From positions 62,001-126,000 of the forward strand of contig JAKCPI010002999.1 of assembly GCA_023213315.1 (NCBI GenBank): a stretch of DNA of 64,000 nucleotides, written 5' to 3'. This DNA comes from Euborellia annulipes. Lineage: Eukaryota; Arthropoda; Insecta; Dermaptera; Anisolabididae. The translations under genes were made by a program, and so were the position numbers. Below are positions 1-12,200 of the stretch, piece by piece. Each line of letters starts with the position of its first letter. Position 1 is the stretch's first letter. The notes beneath the pieces were generated by a model. It did no database searches, was not told where the DNA came from, and saw only the letters and a program-made list of their open reading frames with translations.

Positions 1-3000
1 TGATTAAAGTGAAAAGGCAAGAGACAAAAAAGGAAACAAAACAACACGATTTTGCGCATTTGCAAGACACAATCAAATTTGGTGAAGTGGCTGCGGCACC
101 GCCAACGTTAAATTTGCCTAAAAAAGCTACGAGAGAGAACAAACCACGGGTAGGTTTTTGTTTTTGTTTTTGTTTGCGATGAGGGGCTTCAGGAGGCCAC
201 ATTGAATGTTTGGTTCCCAAATACTCGGGTATTTTTTTGATGGAGTTTTTTTTTTTTTTTAAATCGTGAGCCATTTTACTTAATAGAAAACATTAAAAAA
301 TAATGAAAATTATTTATTTATATTTTTAGAAAATGCAAAAAAAAATTCTATTATAATATTCGTAATTTTTTTTAATCTAAAAAATGTAAAAAATAAATTT
401 TGGTATTTTTTTTTTTAAACGATAGTTGAGCACTCTTGCAAAAGATGGCAGGCTAGTCTAACAGCCGCCATGATCAGATCACATATAAGCGTATATTTAT
501 ATATTTTTATGTACTTATAAATGATATATAATAATATAATTATATTCATTATTAAAAGATCAACAAAATGCATGAAATTAAATATAGCCCTGAATATAGC
601 TACCATCCTGCCATCTGTTGGCAAATTTTTGTGAGAGTTGTGTTTCTGGCTCACTCCTCAACGCCATCTCTTGGCAAAAACAAGCAACCAGCTTTGCCGC
701 CTGAAGCCCCATAAGGCTCTTTAGGAGGCAAGGCTGTTCGCATGTTTTTGCCGATTAAAAATTTAGCCAAAAGCTCAACTATTACGAAAATTTGCCAACA
801 GATGGCAGGATGGTAGGGATAAATCCATATGTATATTGTTAATTTGATTTATAATGAATAATTTATAATATATACCCGGAGGGAAAAAGTGGCCGTTAAT
901 TTTTAAATAAATTCCTAAATTTATTTTTTAATTTGTCACCATTTCATTTAATTATTATAGGTTGGATATTAATGATTTTTACATTTTTAGATTAAAAAAA
1001 ATTCATAATAGAACGTTTTTTGCATTTTCTATAAATATAAAAAAATATAATTAAAAAATCGTAATTAAAAAAAAAAGCATTCTATTAGTAAAATGCTGGG
1101 CGCACGGATTTAAATCATTAAAAAAAAAAACAGCATAAAAAATACTTTAAAATGCCTCAGTAGTTTCGGACTAAAGATTCACATATATACTATCTATATC
1201 ATGCAAAAGTATCCATTGGCGAGAGATCTGACTCACAAGGGAAGTCGCGACATGTGGGTCACCGATTTTTTCAAACTCATAGGATTTGAAGATTAGTATC
1301 TGGACATCAATTTCCTAAAGCAGACGATGCGCTTCTCAAGAATACTCAAGAAAATCCACTTTGAAGACTATCAAGATTTCCGAGCTCTATAAGTTTGAAA
1401 ATTTTGTTTATATGTAAACAGTGTCTGGTAGCCGTGAGAGTAAGCGCAACAATCTAGTAAACAAGGAGTCGCTAGTTCGATGCTTGTTGATGACATTTTT
1501 TTATTTCAACTCTCTATCCGTATATACAGTATCTCTCATATTAACATTTATAAAATTGAAATTAAATTAACAAAATATTTTAAATTTACATTTATAATAT
1601 AATATTCGTATTTTCAGTGTGTAACAAGTGGTAAAAATAAAAGATGTTAATTTTTATTGAAAAAATATTTGTTAATTTAATTTCAATTTTATAAATGTTA
1701 ATATGAGAGATACTGTATATACGGATAGAGAGTTGAAATAAAAAAAATGTCATCAACAAGCATCGAACTAGCGACTCCTTGTTTACCAGACTGTTGCGCT
1801 TACTCTCACGGCTACCAGACACTGTTTACATATAAACAAAATTATTCAAACTTATAGAGCTCGGAAATCTTGATAGTCTTCAAAGTGGATTTTCTTGAGT
1901 ATTCTTGAGAAGCGCATCGTACTGCTTTAGGAAATTGATGTCCAGATACTAATCTTCAAATCCTATGAGTTTGAAAAAATCGGTGACCACATGTCGCGAC
2001 TTCCCTTGTCAGCCCTTCCTAGAGACGTGATTAGAGAGATGATATTAATTTATTTTTTAATGTTTTTTGATAAGATTGATTAACTAATTGGAAAAATTTG
2101 TCTGCATGAGCAAATATACATGTAGTAGAAAATAAAAGGCCGAGCAGCTATACTTATTTCTTTATTTAAGAACCCACAGCGACGTTCGGTCGACTATGGA
2201 CCATCTTCATGGCTAGAGTTCAGTCAACAGAAAACCCTCTTATGTTCACTGAACTCTAGCCATGAAGATGGCCGCATAGTCGACCGAAAGTCGCTGTGGG
2301 TTTAAATAAAGAAATAAATATAGATGATCGGCCTTTTATCGGAGTGCCCTTTTACCACTAAACCATAGCACGACATTCGGGTATATGAACTCAGTTGGAA
2401 ACCAATTTTAGTCAGCAGAAGAAATGGACCCAAATTCGGCGCCACAAATTTCCAGGTGCATTCTAGATAGAATGGGTCGTTTTGATAACAAGTGATAATA
2501 AATATTTAATTATATAAATTTCCATTTCGCGGCTCACATACGCGATATATATAATATCTCAAATATTATATATAATTTCTTATTTACAAATATAGATGGA
2601 TCTGTTGCCTAGCTTAAATGCACTTGGACTCTTGGTTGTTTCTCTCGCCGATAGAGTGCACTGCTAGACACAAGGATTAAATTCACTTTCATAAAGGAAA
2701 AGTCCAATAAAAAAAAGGATCAAAATTGAGTGAACTATTTAATCAATCAACAAAAAAAAAAAAAGAAAAAAGAAATTCAAATTACATGAATTAATATAAT
2801 TTGTTTTGTGCCTTTTGTATTATAATAATAAATATCAAACATTAAATACATTCATAAAATAATTTGTTTGTTTTCAGCCTGGAACGAAACCTTTGCTCCT
2901 AAATACATTGTTAAATAAGAAATCACAAATACCCGAGAGGAGGATTCAACAGTACAAGGAAAAGCAACGATTGCAGGCAGTTGAAGCGTATCGAAAACTT

Positions 3001-3030
3001 AAAGCAGACAAGAAAAATTTTAAATCATAA
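1..3030 (+). CDS. CCDC137: CCDC137-like protein, C-terminal two exons (5' partial)
   Basis: Two coding exons are visible: 1-149 (frame starts at base 3, open from the window edge) and 2878-3030, joined by a phase-0 GTAGGT...TTTTCAG intron of 2.7 kb and ending in TAA. The first exon carries a basic stretch followed by IKFGEVAAAPPTLNLPKK. The last exon gives KPLLLNTLLNKK and then a charged helix RLQAVEAYRKLKADKK at the extreme C terminus. From family knowledge, an F-G-E-V-x-x-x-P-P-x-L box and a terminal R-x-x-A-V-E-A-Y-R-x-L-K helix are the hallmarks of coiled-coil domain-containing protein 137, a nuclear/nucleolar protein of poorly defined role. AATAAA signals follow about 20 bases after the stop. 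The intron is full of foldback elements. Upstream exons lie outside the window. The identification rests on motif memory, not alignment. Confidence 0.75.
245..1110. mobile_element. Foldback element in the CCDC137 intron
   Basis: Bases ~270-410 recur in reverse complement at ~960-1100 (shared words AGAAAATGCAAAAA and TTTTTTTTAATCTAAAAAATG). The loop holds family-C sequence (415-840) related to 33545-33790 and 42470-42780. Confidence 0.7.
1235..2009. mobile_element. Foldback element with ~350-bp arms and a tRNA-like stretch
   Basis: The arm starting ACAAGGGAAGTCGCGACATG at 1235 is repeated in reverse complement up to 2009 with few differences; the short loop is at ~1590-1650. Each arm contains a tRNA-like stretch (GGTAGCCGTGAGAGTAAGCG then CTAGTTCGATGC, at 1427-1483 in the left arm), resembling pol III A and B boxes. 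Confidence 0.85.
2132..2338. mobile_element. Small foldback with hammerhead-like hairpin in each arm
   Basis: Arms 2132-2230 and ~2245-2338 are inverted copies. Each arm contains (C)ATGAAGAT, a hairpin (GGTC/GACC in the left arm read on minus) and GAA(A)xGTC, a degenerate hammerhead core. Confidence 0.7.
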
Positions 3031-3230
3031 AATTTATATATTATATATATAATAAAAGTTATTATATTTTTTTTTTAATACATATGTTTTTTTTTTTTTA
3101 TTTCCACTTAAAAATATCTATGCGGAATGTTAGAGGTGTATTTAAGGTGTGTGTGTGTGTGTGTTGATAGAGATATAGAATATTATTATTATTACCCTTT
3201 TCTTTTTATTTGATAATAAATAAAAGGAGA

Positions 3231-6200
3231 CTAGGCTTGTTCAATGCTTTTAAGGGCTTCCTGAATCGATTCCAGGGTGTCAGCAGCAGCTTCAGCTTCG
3301 ATTTGTGTTGTGTCAACTTTATTAGAATCGCCGCTTGCTCCATTATCACATTCGTCTCCATCGAAAACGATTTCTTCTGGGTCTGGGGCTCGTTGCAGAA
3401 ATTCTTCTCCGGGATACATTTTAGCAAAAATTTCTTTTGCCTTAAAGAAAAAAAAAGAAGAAAATTTTTGCATTTAGACAGATGCTTCTAATAAATTTTT
3501 ATAATCTTAGACAAAAACCCCCCCTGCTAGAATAGAATATTTATTTAAAATTAATCTTGAACTATAATATATTACTCTCTTAGAACGGGTTGCTTCAGTT
3601 CTAGTCAACTAGCAAACTTATCCGATAGATAGCAAATCATCGATATAGTAAACAAGAAAACGTTTATTTAAAAAAATGAGTTTTTTCACATATAATTAGC
3701 TACCTGAGAGAGGGAAGTAAAGTTTTGTGAAGTTAGCAACTCAATCAAAAATTATTAAAAGTTTTATTTTAAAGCTAATTAATTTTTTAAAAATTTTCAA
3801 AAAAATAAATAAACAAGGATTCTGTTTCAAATTTCTAATTATATGATTAGTTGTGAAAAGACCCGAAAGTTATAATCAACTAGCTTATCCAAAGGATAGC
3901 TAGTTAATTAGAACTGAAGCAACAGGCACTCAAAAAATATATTTTTTCGTTTTTACTCTCAAAGACATTGGGCTGATTGGACCTATTCCTAATCCATAAT
4001 TTACTACAGCCCTGGTGAGTTTTCAACTAATTTTCAATTAATTAATTTTTTCTTCTTAAATGGTTTTGCTGAAGCTGGTTTACTTAGAAAAAAAAAAAGA
4101 ATATTAAATAAACTTTAGTTCCAAATTTGACCACGCGATAATTCATAGATGGCGCTGAGTGAGCTACGAATGCTTCCACATCAGTAAAGTGTACTTCAAA
4201 CAATTTCCACGAAAAATTTCACTGATATACATTTTAAAGAGCATCTAAAAAATAGTTCATTTATGAATTTTGAACAAAATCGTTGCAGCGAATTTTGAGA
4301 AAATCGAAAAAAAACTGAAAAAGTACATCAGTAAAGTACTAGTACTCTTTGGCCGATTTTGTTCAAAATCTTATTTTTCCGGTCCCGGGGGGTGTTTAAC
4401 TTAAATATAACATTTCAGTCTCATAGCTCAATTCCTTCATGCTTAAAATTGAACACAGACACACAGTCTGTGTATAAGTATTTTATATTTATTAGACCAC
4501 ACCATCGATAGAGTTGTTAATATAAATATGTATGTTTCATTCACCTGTTGAACGGCAAAATCGAAATCTAACTCTCCGTCCGGTCCAGAGCAAATATAAA
4601 TATTTTTTGGAGCATTAGAATTCAATTGATTTTTTGTAGTATCTGGTAGTTGAAAATAGAGAGACCATAACACTTGGGGTTTATTTTCGGTTGAAGGAGA
4701 ATCACCAGCGCCAAGATGTGAAGCCGAAGTTGCCTCTGCGTGGCCCTATTAACAACAACAACAACAACATTACAATTAGAGAATAAAGGAGACAAGCTGT
4801 TTGCATGTTTTGCCGATAAGATGGCGTTAGGGGTCTTGAAAGGTTAGCCAAAAAGCTCAACTATTACGAAAATTTGCTAACAGATGGCAGGATAGTAGGG
4901 TTACATTTAATCTAATGTATTTGATTTTCTACTAAGGGTCGAGGGTTCGGATCCCAGGCGGGCGCCGCAGCTAGTACTTTAAAATATCTCAATAGTTTAA
5001 AGATTCAATGTGCCCTCCCTCCTGAATCCCCTTAATCCATTTATCTACTTGCCTGTGCGTGTGTTTGAGTATTCGAGTCCACACATTGGGCTTCAATCTC
5101 TCCTAGTCTAAAGAGTTTAGCTATAACGGGCGCCAGAACAGACTCAGGATTTTCTTCTTTTTCTCTTTGACGACATGTCATATGAACAACATCTGCAAAA
5201 TTAATATTTATTTTAAAATGGTTGGGAAGAATGAAAACCAACCACTCTATATCCATCAGCAGACGAAGGAACGCACCAGTCAAGGAAATTAAATAAAAAA
5301 CGTTTATTTAATTAAATTAATTGTCGATGTTTCGGTCGCCAATCATGACCTTTATCACGAATTGTTAAAATACTTCAGGATCGGTGGGCTATAAAGGGAG
5401 GAAGAGGCCCAAAAAAAATACAGGATGTTGAGTATTATTTTTAATTACTATTGTCAAATATACAATATATAGACAATTAATTAACGAATTATATATGTGT
5501 GAATTACAGTGATTTGCTTGCTTGGGACTTACAATCAACGACCGAAACGTCGACGATTAATTTAATTAAATAAAGGTTTTTTTTTTTATTTTAATTTTAA
5601 TTTCCTTAGCTGCTACGACTCCTAAATCGATTTTAAAAATATGAAGTATTTTTATGCTGAATTCAAATATCAATTCAGTTTTTACCAATCCGGCAGAAGT
5701 TTTGTGTGAATAGATCCTTTATTATTTGTTAAACAAAAATAACAATCAGTTAAATGATCCTTCAGTTTCTTCGCAAATGTTATCAAAATTACCAACCCAA
5801 TTTCGCCTCAAAGTGGTGAGTAAAAAAGGGACAGAGCACGGAAAATGAACACAATTTATTAAAGGCATGCAGAAATATTTACAATAAATTTAAGAGAGCA
5901 ATATTAAAAACATTAAATTAATGAATTATTACATTTTAAATAATTAATTATTAAACATGCATTGTTGAACAAAAAATAAATATAATTAAATTAGCCACAA
6001 ACATGAACACACATGCATACCACCATAACACTGAGACTTGAAGGTTAGCTCACAGGGATATTGTTATCACTAGCTCTGGTTGTGTATTTGTGCATCTCCG
6101 ATCTCCGGCATTAAATTATGAATTATTTTATAAATAAATATACTACGGATAATCATTGCAAGCCCCGGAGTAGAGATAATATATTTTTCTGCGGTCAAGA

Positions 6201-9200
6201 GCTTAAAAGCACCATTAGCCCTATTAAAGAAATATTTTTTTGTGAACGTAATTAATAAAATGGTCCCCCAAGGTACTGTATATATATTGTGAACCGTTTA
6301 AAGTCTATATGGCCTATAAAGCCGAAACGATCTCCTAGAACTTCATCCAACGTTCACATATTATTAAATAATTATTGCTTTTTTTTTTTATTTGACATTT
6401 TTAACATTTTATTAAATAAAATAAAAATTACTTACAAAGACCAGCAGGACAAGCGTTAGTGGCTGGTCCAAGTTCGATAATTGTCACTGGAGTAACAACT
6501 CCATCCAAAGGAGGAAATTGCAAGAGAGTGAGTTGCTCTTTGTCAGTTGTTAAAATTGACCTGAGAAACAAAAAAAAAAAACAAATAATCAATTGATAAA
6601 CAGATTTTAATAAATCAATTATCACAGCGAAAAAATTGTTTTATTTTTGTTGTGATGGTATGCATGATTGCATGAAAATTGTGACTGATTTAACTATATT
6701 TATTTCTAACAATGCATGATTAATTTAATTTGTTAATGATGTAATTTAATTTTTGATTGGTTTGTTCTCTTATTTAATATAAATGAATAAATATCTTTAT
6801 GCCTTTCTTAAATAACAATAAACACAAATACAATTTAAATAAAACAAAGACAAAAATGTCGATTTTCAATTTGAGGGACAAATCAACATAATCTCGATAT
6901 TAATTAGTGTGATGTGGAGGGTAGCAGCCAGGTAGGTAGCCTCTATTTAATAAAACTGACTAAGTGTTGTTTATAGAGACCGTCGGCCGAAAAATAAATA
7001 CTTTTGCGTATTATCCGTTTATTTGTAAATATTTCGACCCCAGTGATATGGAACCATCTTCAGTACAATCAACAGATATTTTGCAAATCGTTACTTTCTC
7101 CCATCCAATATGACAAAATAGCTGAGCATCCCATGAATGCAATTTTTATATAAATTTGAGGGTTTTTTTTTTTTTTTAAACATTCACACTTTTTTCTCAT
7201 TCACACAGTCTTTTTCGGCAATTTAGGCCATTTAAGACTTTTAAAGATACTCGTATGTTTAAATATATCTAATTGGGGGTCCAGGTATTTCTATTTAAGC
7301 CATTTGGTATCCAAATGCCTTAAATAAAATCTCATCGGACTGCCTGGGGTCCGAACCCGCGACTTTTGGTATACGAGGTTAGCACGCTAACCCCTACACC
7401 AAGCCCCGAGGGCAATTTGAGGTTATGGATATGGAGAAAATATACACCACCGGGTTGCTTTCCACAATTAAAATAATTTATTCTGCAAATATTTCGCAAT
7501 CCAACTTCAGTGCATCAAATTACACATATGTGGAGCGTGTGTTAATGATAAAAAATCTTTTTGTATGAGAAGCCATTCAACAATTAGGGTGGACTTTTTA
7601 ATGTGCAAGCCACTGAGGGAAAAACTATACATGTAAGTTATTATGTTCTATATAATAATCTAGTATACTAGTCTACGTAAAGAATGCGACGAATTCTCGA
7701 TTAATACTCCGTGTTTATTTGCTCGTGTTTTTGTTACATTATTTTTTCAACAATCACTCTTTAACAATAATGATCCAACCCACTCACTCACTGCTTCCTT
7801 GACTACTCATACTCTACATAAGTATTTTATACAGTTGGTCAAATTCCCTTTTTTGCAAAAAACCGTCTTACATGTATAGTTTTTCCCTCAGTGGCTTGCA
7901 CATTAAAAAGTCCAATTGTTGAATGGCTTCTCATACAAAAAAAATTTTTATCATTAACACACGCTCCACATATGTGTAATTTGATGCACTGAAGTATGGA
8001 TTGCGAAATATTTGCAGAATAAATTATTTTAATTGCTGGTGTATATTTTCTCCATATCAATAACCTCAACGATTCGTCCCAGCAAAAATTTTAATTTCTT
8101 TATATAAATTTACTTTATTTTGTCATATTGGATGGGAGAAAGTAACGATTTGCAAAACACCTGTTGATTGTACTGAAGATGATTCCATATCACTGGGGTC
8201 GAAATATTTACAAATAAACGGATAATACGCAAAAGTATTTATTTTTTGGCTTTAGAATTAAAGTGATCATCCTTACGGCCATCTACAAACAAACAACAAG
8301 TTGTTTATAAATACGGGTGATAAATAAAAACCTGTTAGTGATAAAAACTCCTCGATGAAATCCAAGAGAAGGCTCTTGGGTAGCTTCTAGAATAGGTTCA
8401 GGCGTGAATCCCGGGCCAAGAACAAGTTGACGGCATTCCAATCGCCTCCCGGAGCTAATAATCGCCGTTGCCTCTTCTCCATTCACAATCACACCTTCAA
8501 TTGCTCTCTTTAAGTGATAAACGCCACCAAAAACAGCGCAAAGTCGACAGAAACATTGCGGCAGTTCCCCAGAACCGTACATAGGCCATAAATAGGGTGT
8601 ATTCCCGTATCGTCCTAAACTCTCAAGAAAACGTCGCGTGCGTGCCAAACCCTCTTCAGCGGATATTGACGGCGTGGCCATGGCGATGGCGTAGACAACG
8701 TAATGGATGAGATTGTCGGTTAGGCGACGCCCGTGAAGCCATTCGCCGAACGTTTGATCCTCTGCTTCTAATTGTTGCTGCTCCAAACAGGTGGCGAGCA
8801 ATTTCATTAGCATTCGTTTTTCAACCACCGACACGTGTCTGGTAGCAAAGACGTCGGCTCGTGAACAAGGAACTAATTCGAGTCGGGAATCCAACCAGGT
8901 TAATACCCGAGTAACGCTACGAAATTCCGCATAACGGGCGATATTTGATGAGATTAAAAGTTCGACGAGACTTCCGCGTGCTAGGAGTAACTGAAAATAA
9001 ATAAATATTATTATTATTACAAGCATAACTTTTATGAAAGAATAAATGATTAGAATGCAAAACTCGTGTGTCTTTATTTCATCTTTGGGCTGAATCGTAG
9101 AGCAAGTGGGTGGTGGAAAAGTATGCCAAAAACGTAGAAGGCAACGCACTCTTGTTTCAGGGCATTGACATATTTATCTTCTTTTTTTTTTTTTTTGAAA

Positions 9201-12200
9201 CTTGCCCTCTAGTGGTTTATTTATATAAATAATATATACCGATGCTACCGGGGGACGTTCCACACGCTGATTCCTCAGAGTCACCCATCTATCTTCTACA
9301 TTTAAATGCTTACAGGTAAGAATAATAATAACTCATTCATGTCTATTCTCTAAGCAAAAATTAATTTATTTTAACACTTCCTTGCCTCAAATTGCTATTC
9401 CGTAAGCAAAAGCGTTAACATTTAGTAAATAGTGTTAAAAATGAATGTCATGTCCAGGAGGTGCCTTTAAAATTTTAACACCGTATTTAATGCCCTATTT
9501 TATAAAGGTTGACAATGCGACAATTGTCAAAAATTGACATAAATTGTCAAGCTTACACTATGATAATTATTTTATTGTCGACTGCTGAAAAGCAGTTCAA
9601 TTACAACGATTGTCAACATGTTTCATAAAAAAATTGTCAGTTAAAACAAATTTGTCACTTTTTGCTTCCTTCTACCCAACCTTCGGCGGTTCATTTTTAT
9701 TTTTTGAGTAATATCCAATCATTTCGAACTGAACTGAACTTTTGGACCGAAACTAACCGAGCCCAAGTTCCCTAGTTGTTTTAAATTTTTTTTTTAACAG
9801 GCTGAAACTTAACCGATCCGAATCCGGCAAATTCGGGACCACTGCAAGTTGTTTTAAATTATATTCAAATCCCCAACCGAGAATTCCTTAAGTTCCTTAA
9901 GTGGCTTTAATATTTGTTTTAAATATAGGCCTAGTTTTTGAATAAATAAAATATATATAGGTTAATGTCACCTTCATATTTCTTCTATATTTTCGTTATT
10001 TTTATATAAATCTGAATCAAATTGTCTTTGCCACCTCTATTTTTGGCTAATAAAAAGAATGGAGAGAGAAAAAACCGAAAAAGTTACCTTTCAAAAAAAA
10101 AAAATAATCGACAACATATTTAATTCAGGCTTATTTTCAATTTATTTAATTTATAAATATTTTAATTAAATATTAAATAAATTAAATATTATATTACCAA
10201 ATAAACAAACCATTATTGCAAATTAGATTATTTTTTTTAAATAAGTCTTATATGATATAACTTTAATATTATTTCCTTTTAATCAATTCGATGTAAATAA
10301 ATGTGAAATATATTCTAGGTTATACGACACAGCTTTTAATGCCTGTCAGAATTTTTCTACAATTGTCAACCAAAAAAACAAATTGTCCCGACAATTCTCG
10401 TTTCAAAAACAAAAAGTGACAAATTATTAAAATTCACCTATCAGCCTAGAAATTTTATGAAACCAAAAGGTGACAAATTGTCATGTCAATTTTACAAAAA
10501 TGTCATTTTTTAACTTGACAATTAAGTCAAGAGCGGATTTTTATGAAACAGATACTCGACAAATTGACAAATTGTCACCTGTCATTGTCAGCTTTATGAA
10601 ATAGGGCCCAGATTTTTTATGTGGACTTTTAATTGAAACTATTGGTGCCAAATTCTTGTAAATATAAAATTTATCTTTAGTTATTTTTTTAAGTTCAGTT
10701 TTTTAGATCTTCCATTTATGTATGATTTTTGTTTTATGTAATTATGTAATTTTCCCGAAATATAAGCATACTATATATGAGAAATTTATTTGATTATTTC
10801 AATAAATATCACTGGTCAAAATTGGATTAAAACCGGTTTTAACCGGGTGCATGTGCTGTTTTTTTTATTATTATTACCTTTGGAGCAAGATCCAAGTTAA
10901 ATTTCCTGTATTCCCTCAAAATCCTCTTTTGACTCCATTGAGGTGTCTGCGAGGTCGCCGTTCCTGAAATTTCTTCTTTGGTTTTTTCAGTCTCTTTTTC
11001 ATCTGTCTTTGGTGGCTCTTCGGCAACATTTTGCTGTTCTTCAGTCTGAGTATTTGAAGAGATCTGTTCAATCATTGATTCATCCTCTCTAAAATGCAAA
11101 TCAATATTTAAGAGATCATTTACAAAAATATATAATAATTGCTTGATTGATTTTACTTGGGAATATTCCAAACAGAATTCACTTGTTTAATCTCTGCATT
11201 TTTATTTCCAATAGCGAAAATATTTTCACCATCTTTTAATAAATCTTTAAATTTTTTTTCAGGCTCATCTTTTTTTAATTCAGCAATTGTTGGGTATTCT
11301 TCAATCCATTTTTGAATACATTCAAAATTAAATGAAGCCCATAATCCACCATAATACTCATTGCTAGAAAGAGAAACTTATTAACAACAAGAACAAAAAA
11401 TAATAATAATTTAATTTAATAAATCATTCACCTATCAATATGTAAAACACTTTTGCCAATTCTACTAGCAGCTGCAGCTACAATCGACTCGGTCATTCCT
11501 GAAACAAAACAAAATTGTAATTGAAGAAGTGGCTGTAGATAAGAATACTGGAAGGCAGCCCAAAAAATTAAAAGTTAATGGCTTACAGAATAAAATTATC
11601 GGACTATAGGAATATAAATAAAAGCCTGGGGTCTCGAAACCCGACGTTTGGTATACGAGTTCAGAAGCTGCTAACCCCTACACCAAGCCCAGAGGGCGTT
11701 AGTTCTGCCAATAGGGAAACAACCATTTTGCCCCTTTCCTTTTAAAGGGTTTTTTTTTTTTTTTTTACGCACACTTTTTACTCATTCACACTCTTATTCA
11801 CGCACACATACACACAGTCTTCTCGGCCACCTAGACCATTTTTTTTTCTCATTCACACTCACACTCACACACACATTCACACTGTCTTTTCGGCAACTCA
11901 GGCCATTTAAGACTTTAGACGATAATCGTTGTAAGTAATATATATATTTGGGGTTCAGGCATTTCTATTTAAGCCATCTGGTATCCAAATGGCTTAAATA
12001 AAATCATTGGACTGCCTGGGTCCGAACCCGCGACCCTTGGTATAGAAGGCAAGCACGCTACCAAATACACCAAGCCAGAGGGGCATTTGAAAGGTTCCAG
12101 CTAATTAATTAAAGACAAAAAATTAATTATTTTACTAATTTAATTATCTTTAAGATATAGACCGAAATTTCTTAAAATATCTTTTATTTAATGTGATTAA

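Larger units (their letters stand above)
6986..8250. mobile_element. Nested foldback with hammerhead-like motif in each outer arm
   Basis: Outer arms (6986-7140; 8105-8250) start CCGAAAAATAAATACTTTTG and are inverted copies carrying one hammerhead-like motif each. An inner inverted pair (7421-7640; 7848-8068) surrounds a ~200-base centre. A SINE has inserted in the left arm at 7162-7413. The whole lies in REP intron 5. Confidence 0.85.

Noticed and set aside
3206..3491. Several overlapping frames near 3.2-3.5 kb
   Set aside because: Shadows of the last REP exon (3231-3440) in other frames.
6295..6345. GGCC...GCCGAAACGATC as a further hammerhead copy
   Set aside because: No CUGANGA core or pairing flanks were found.
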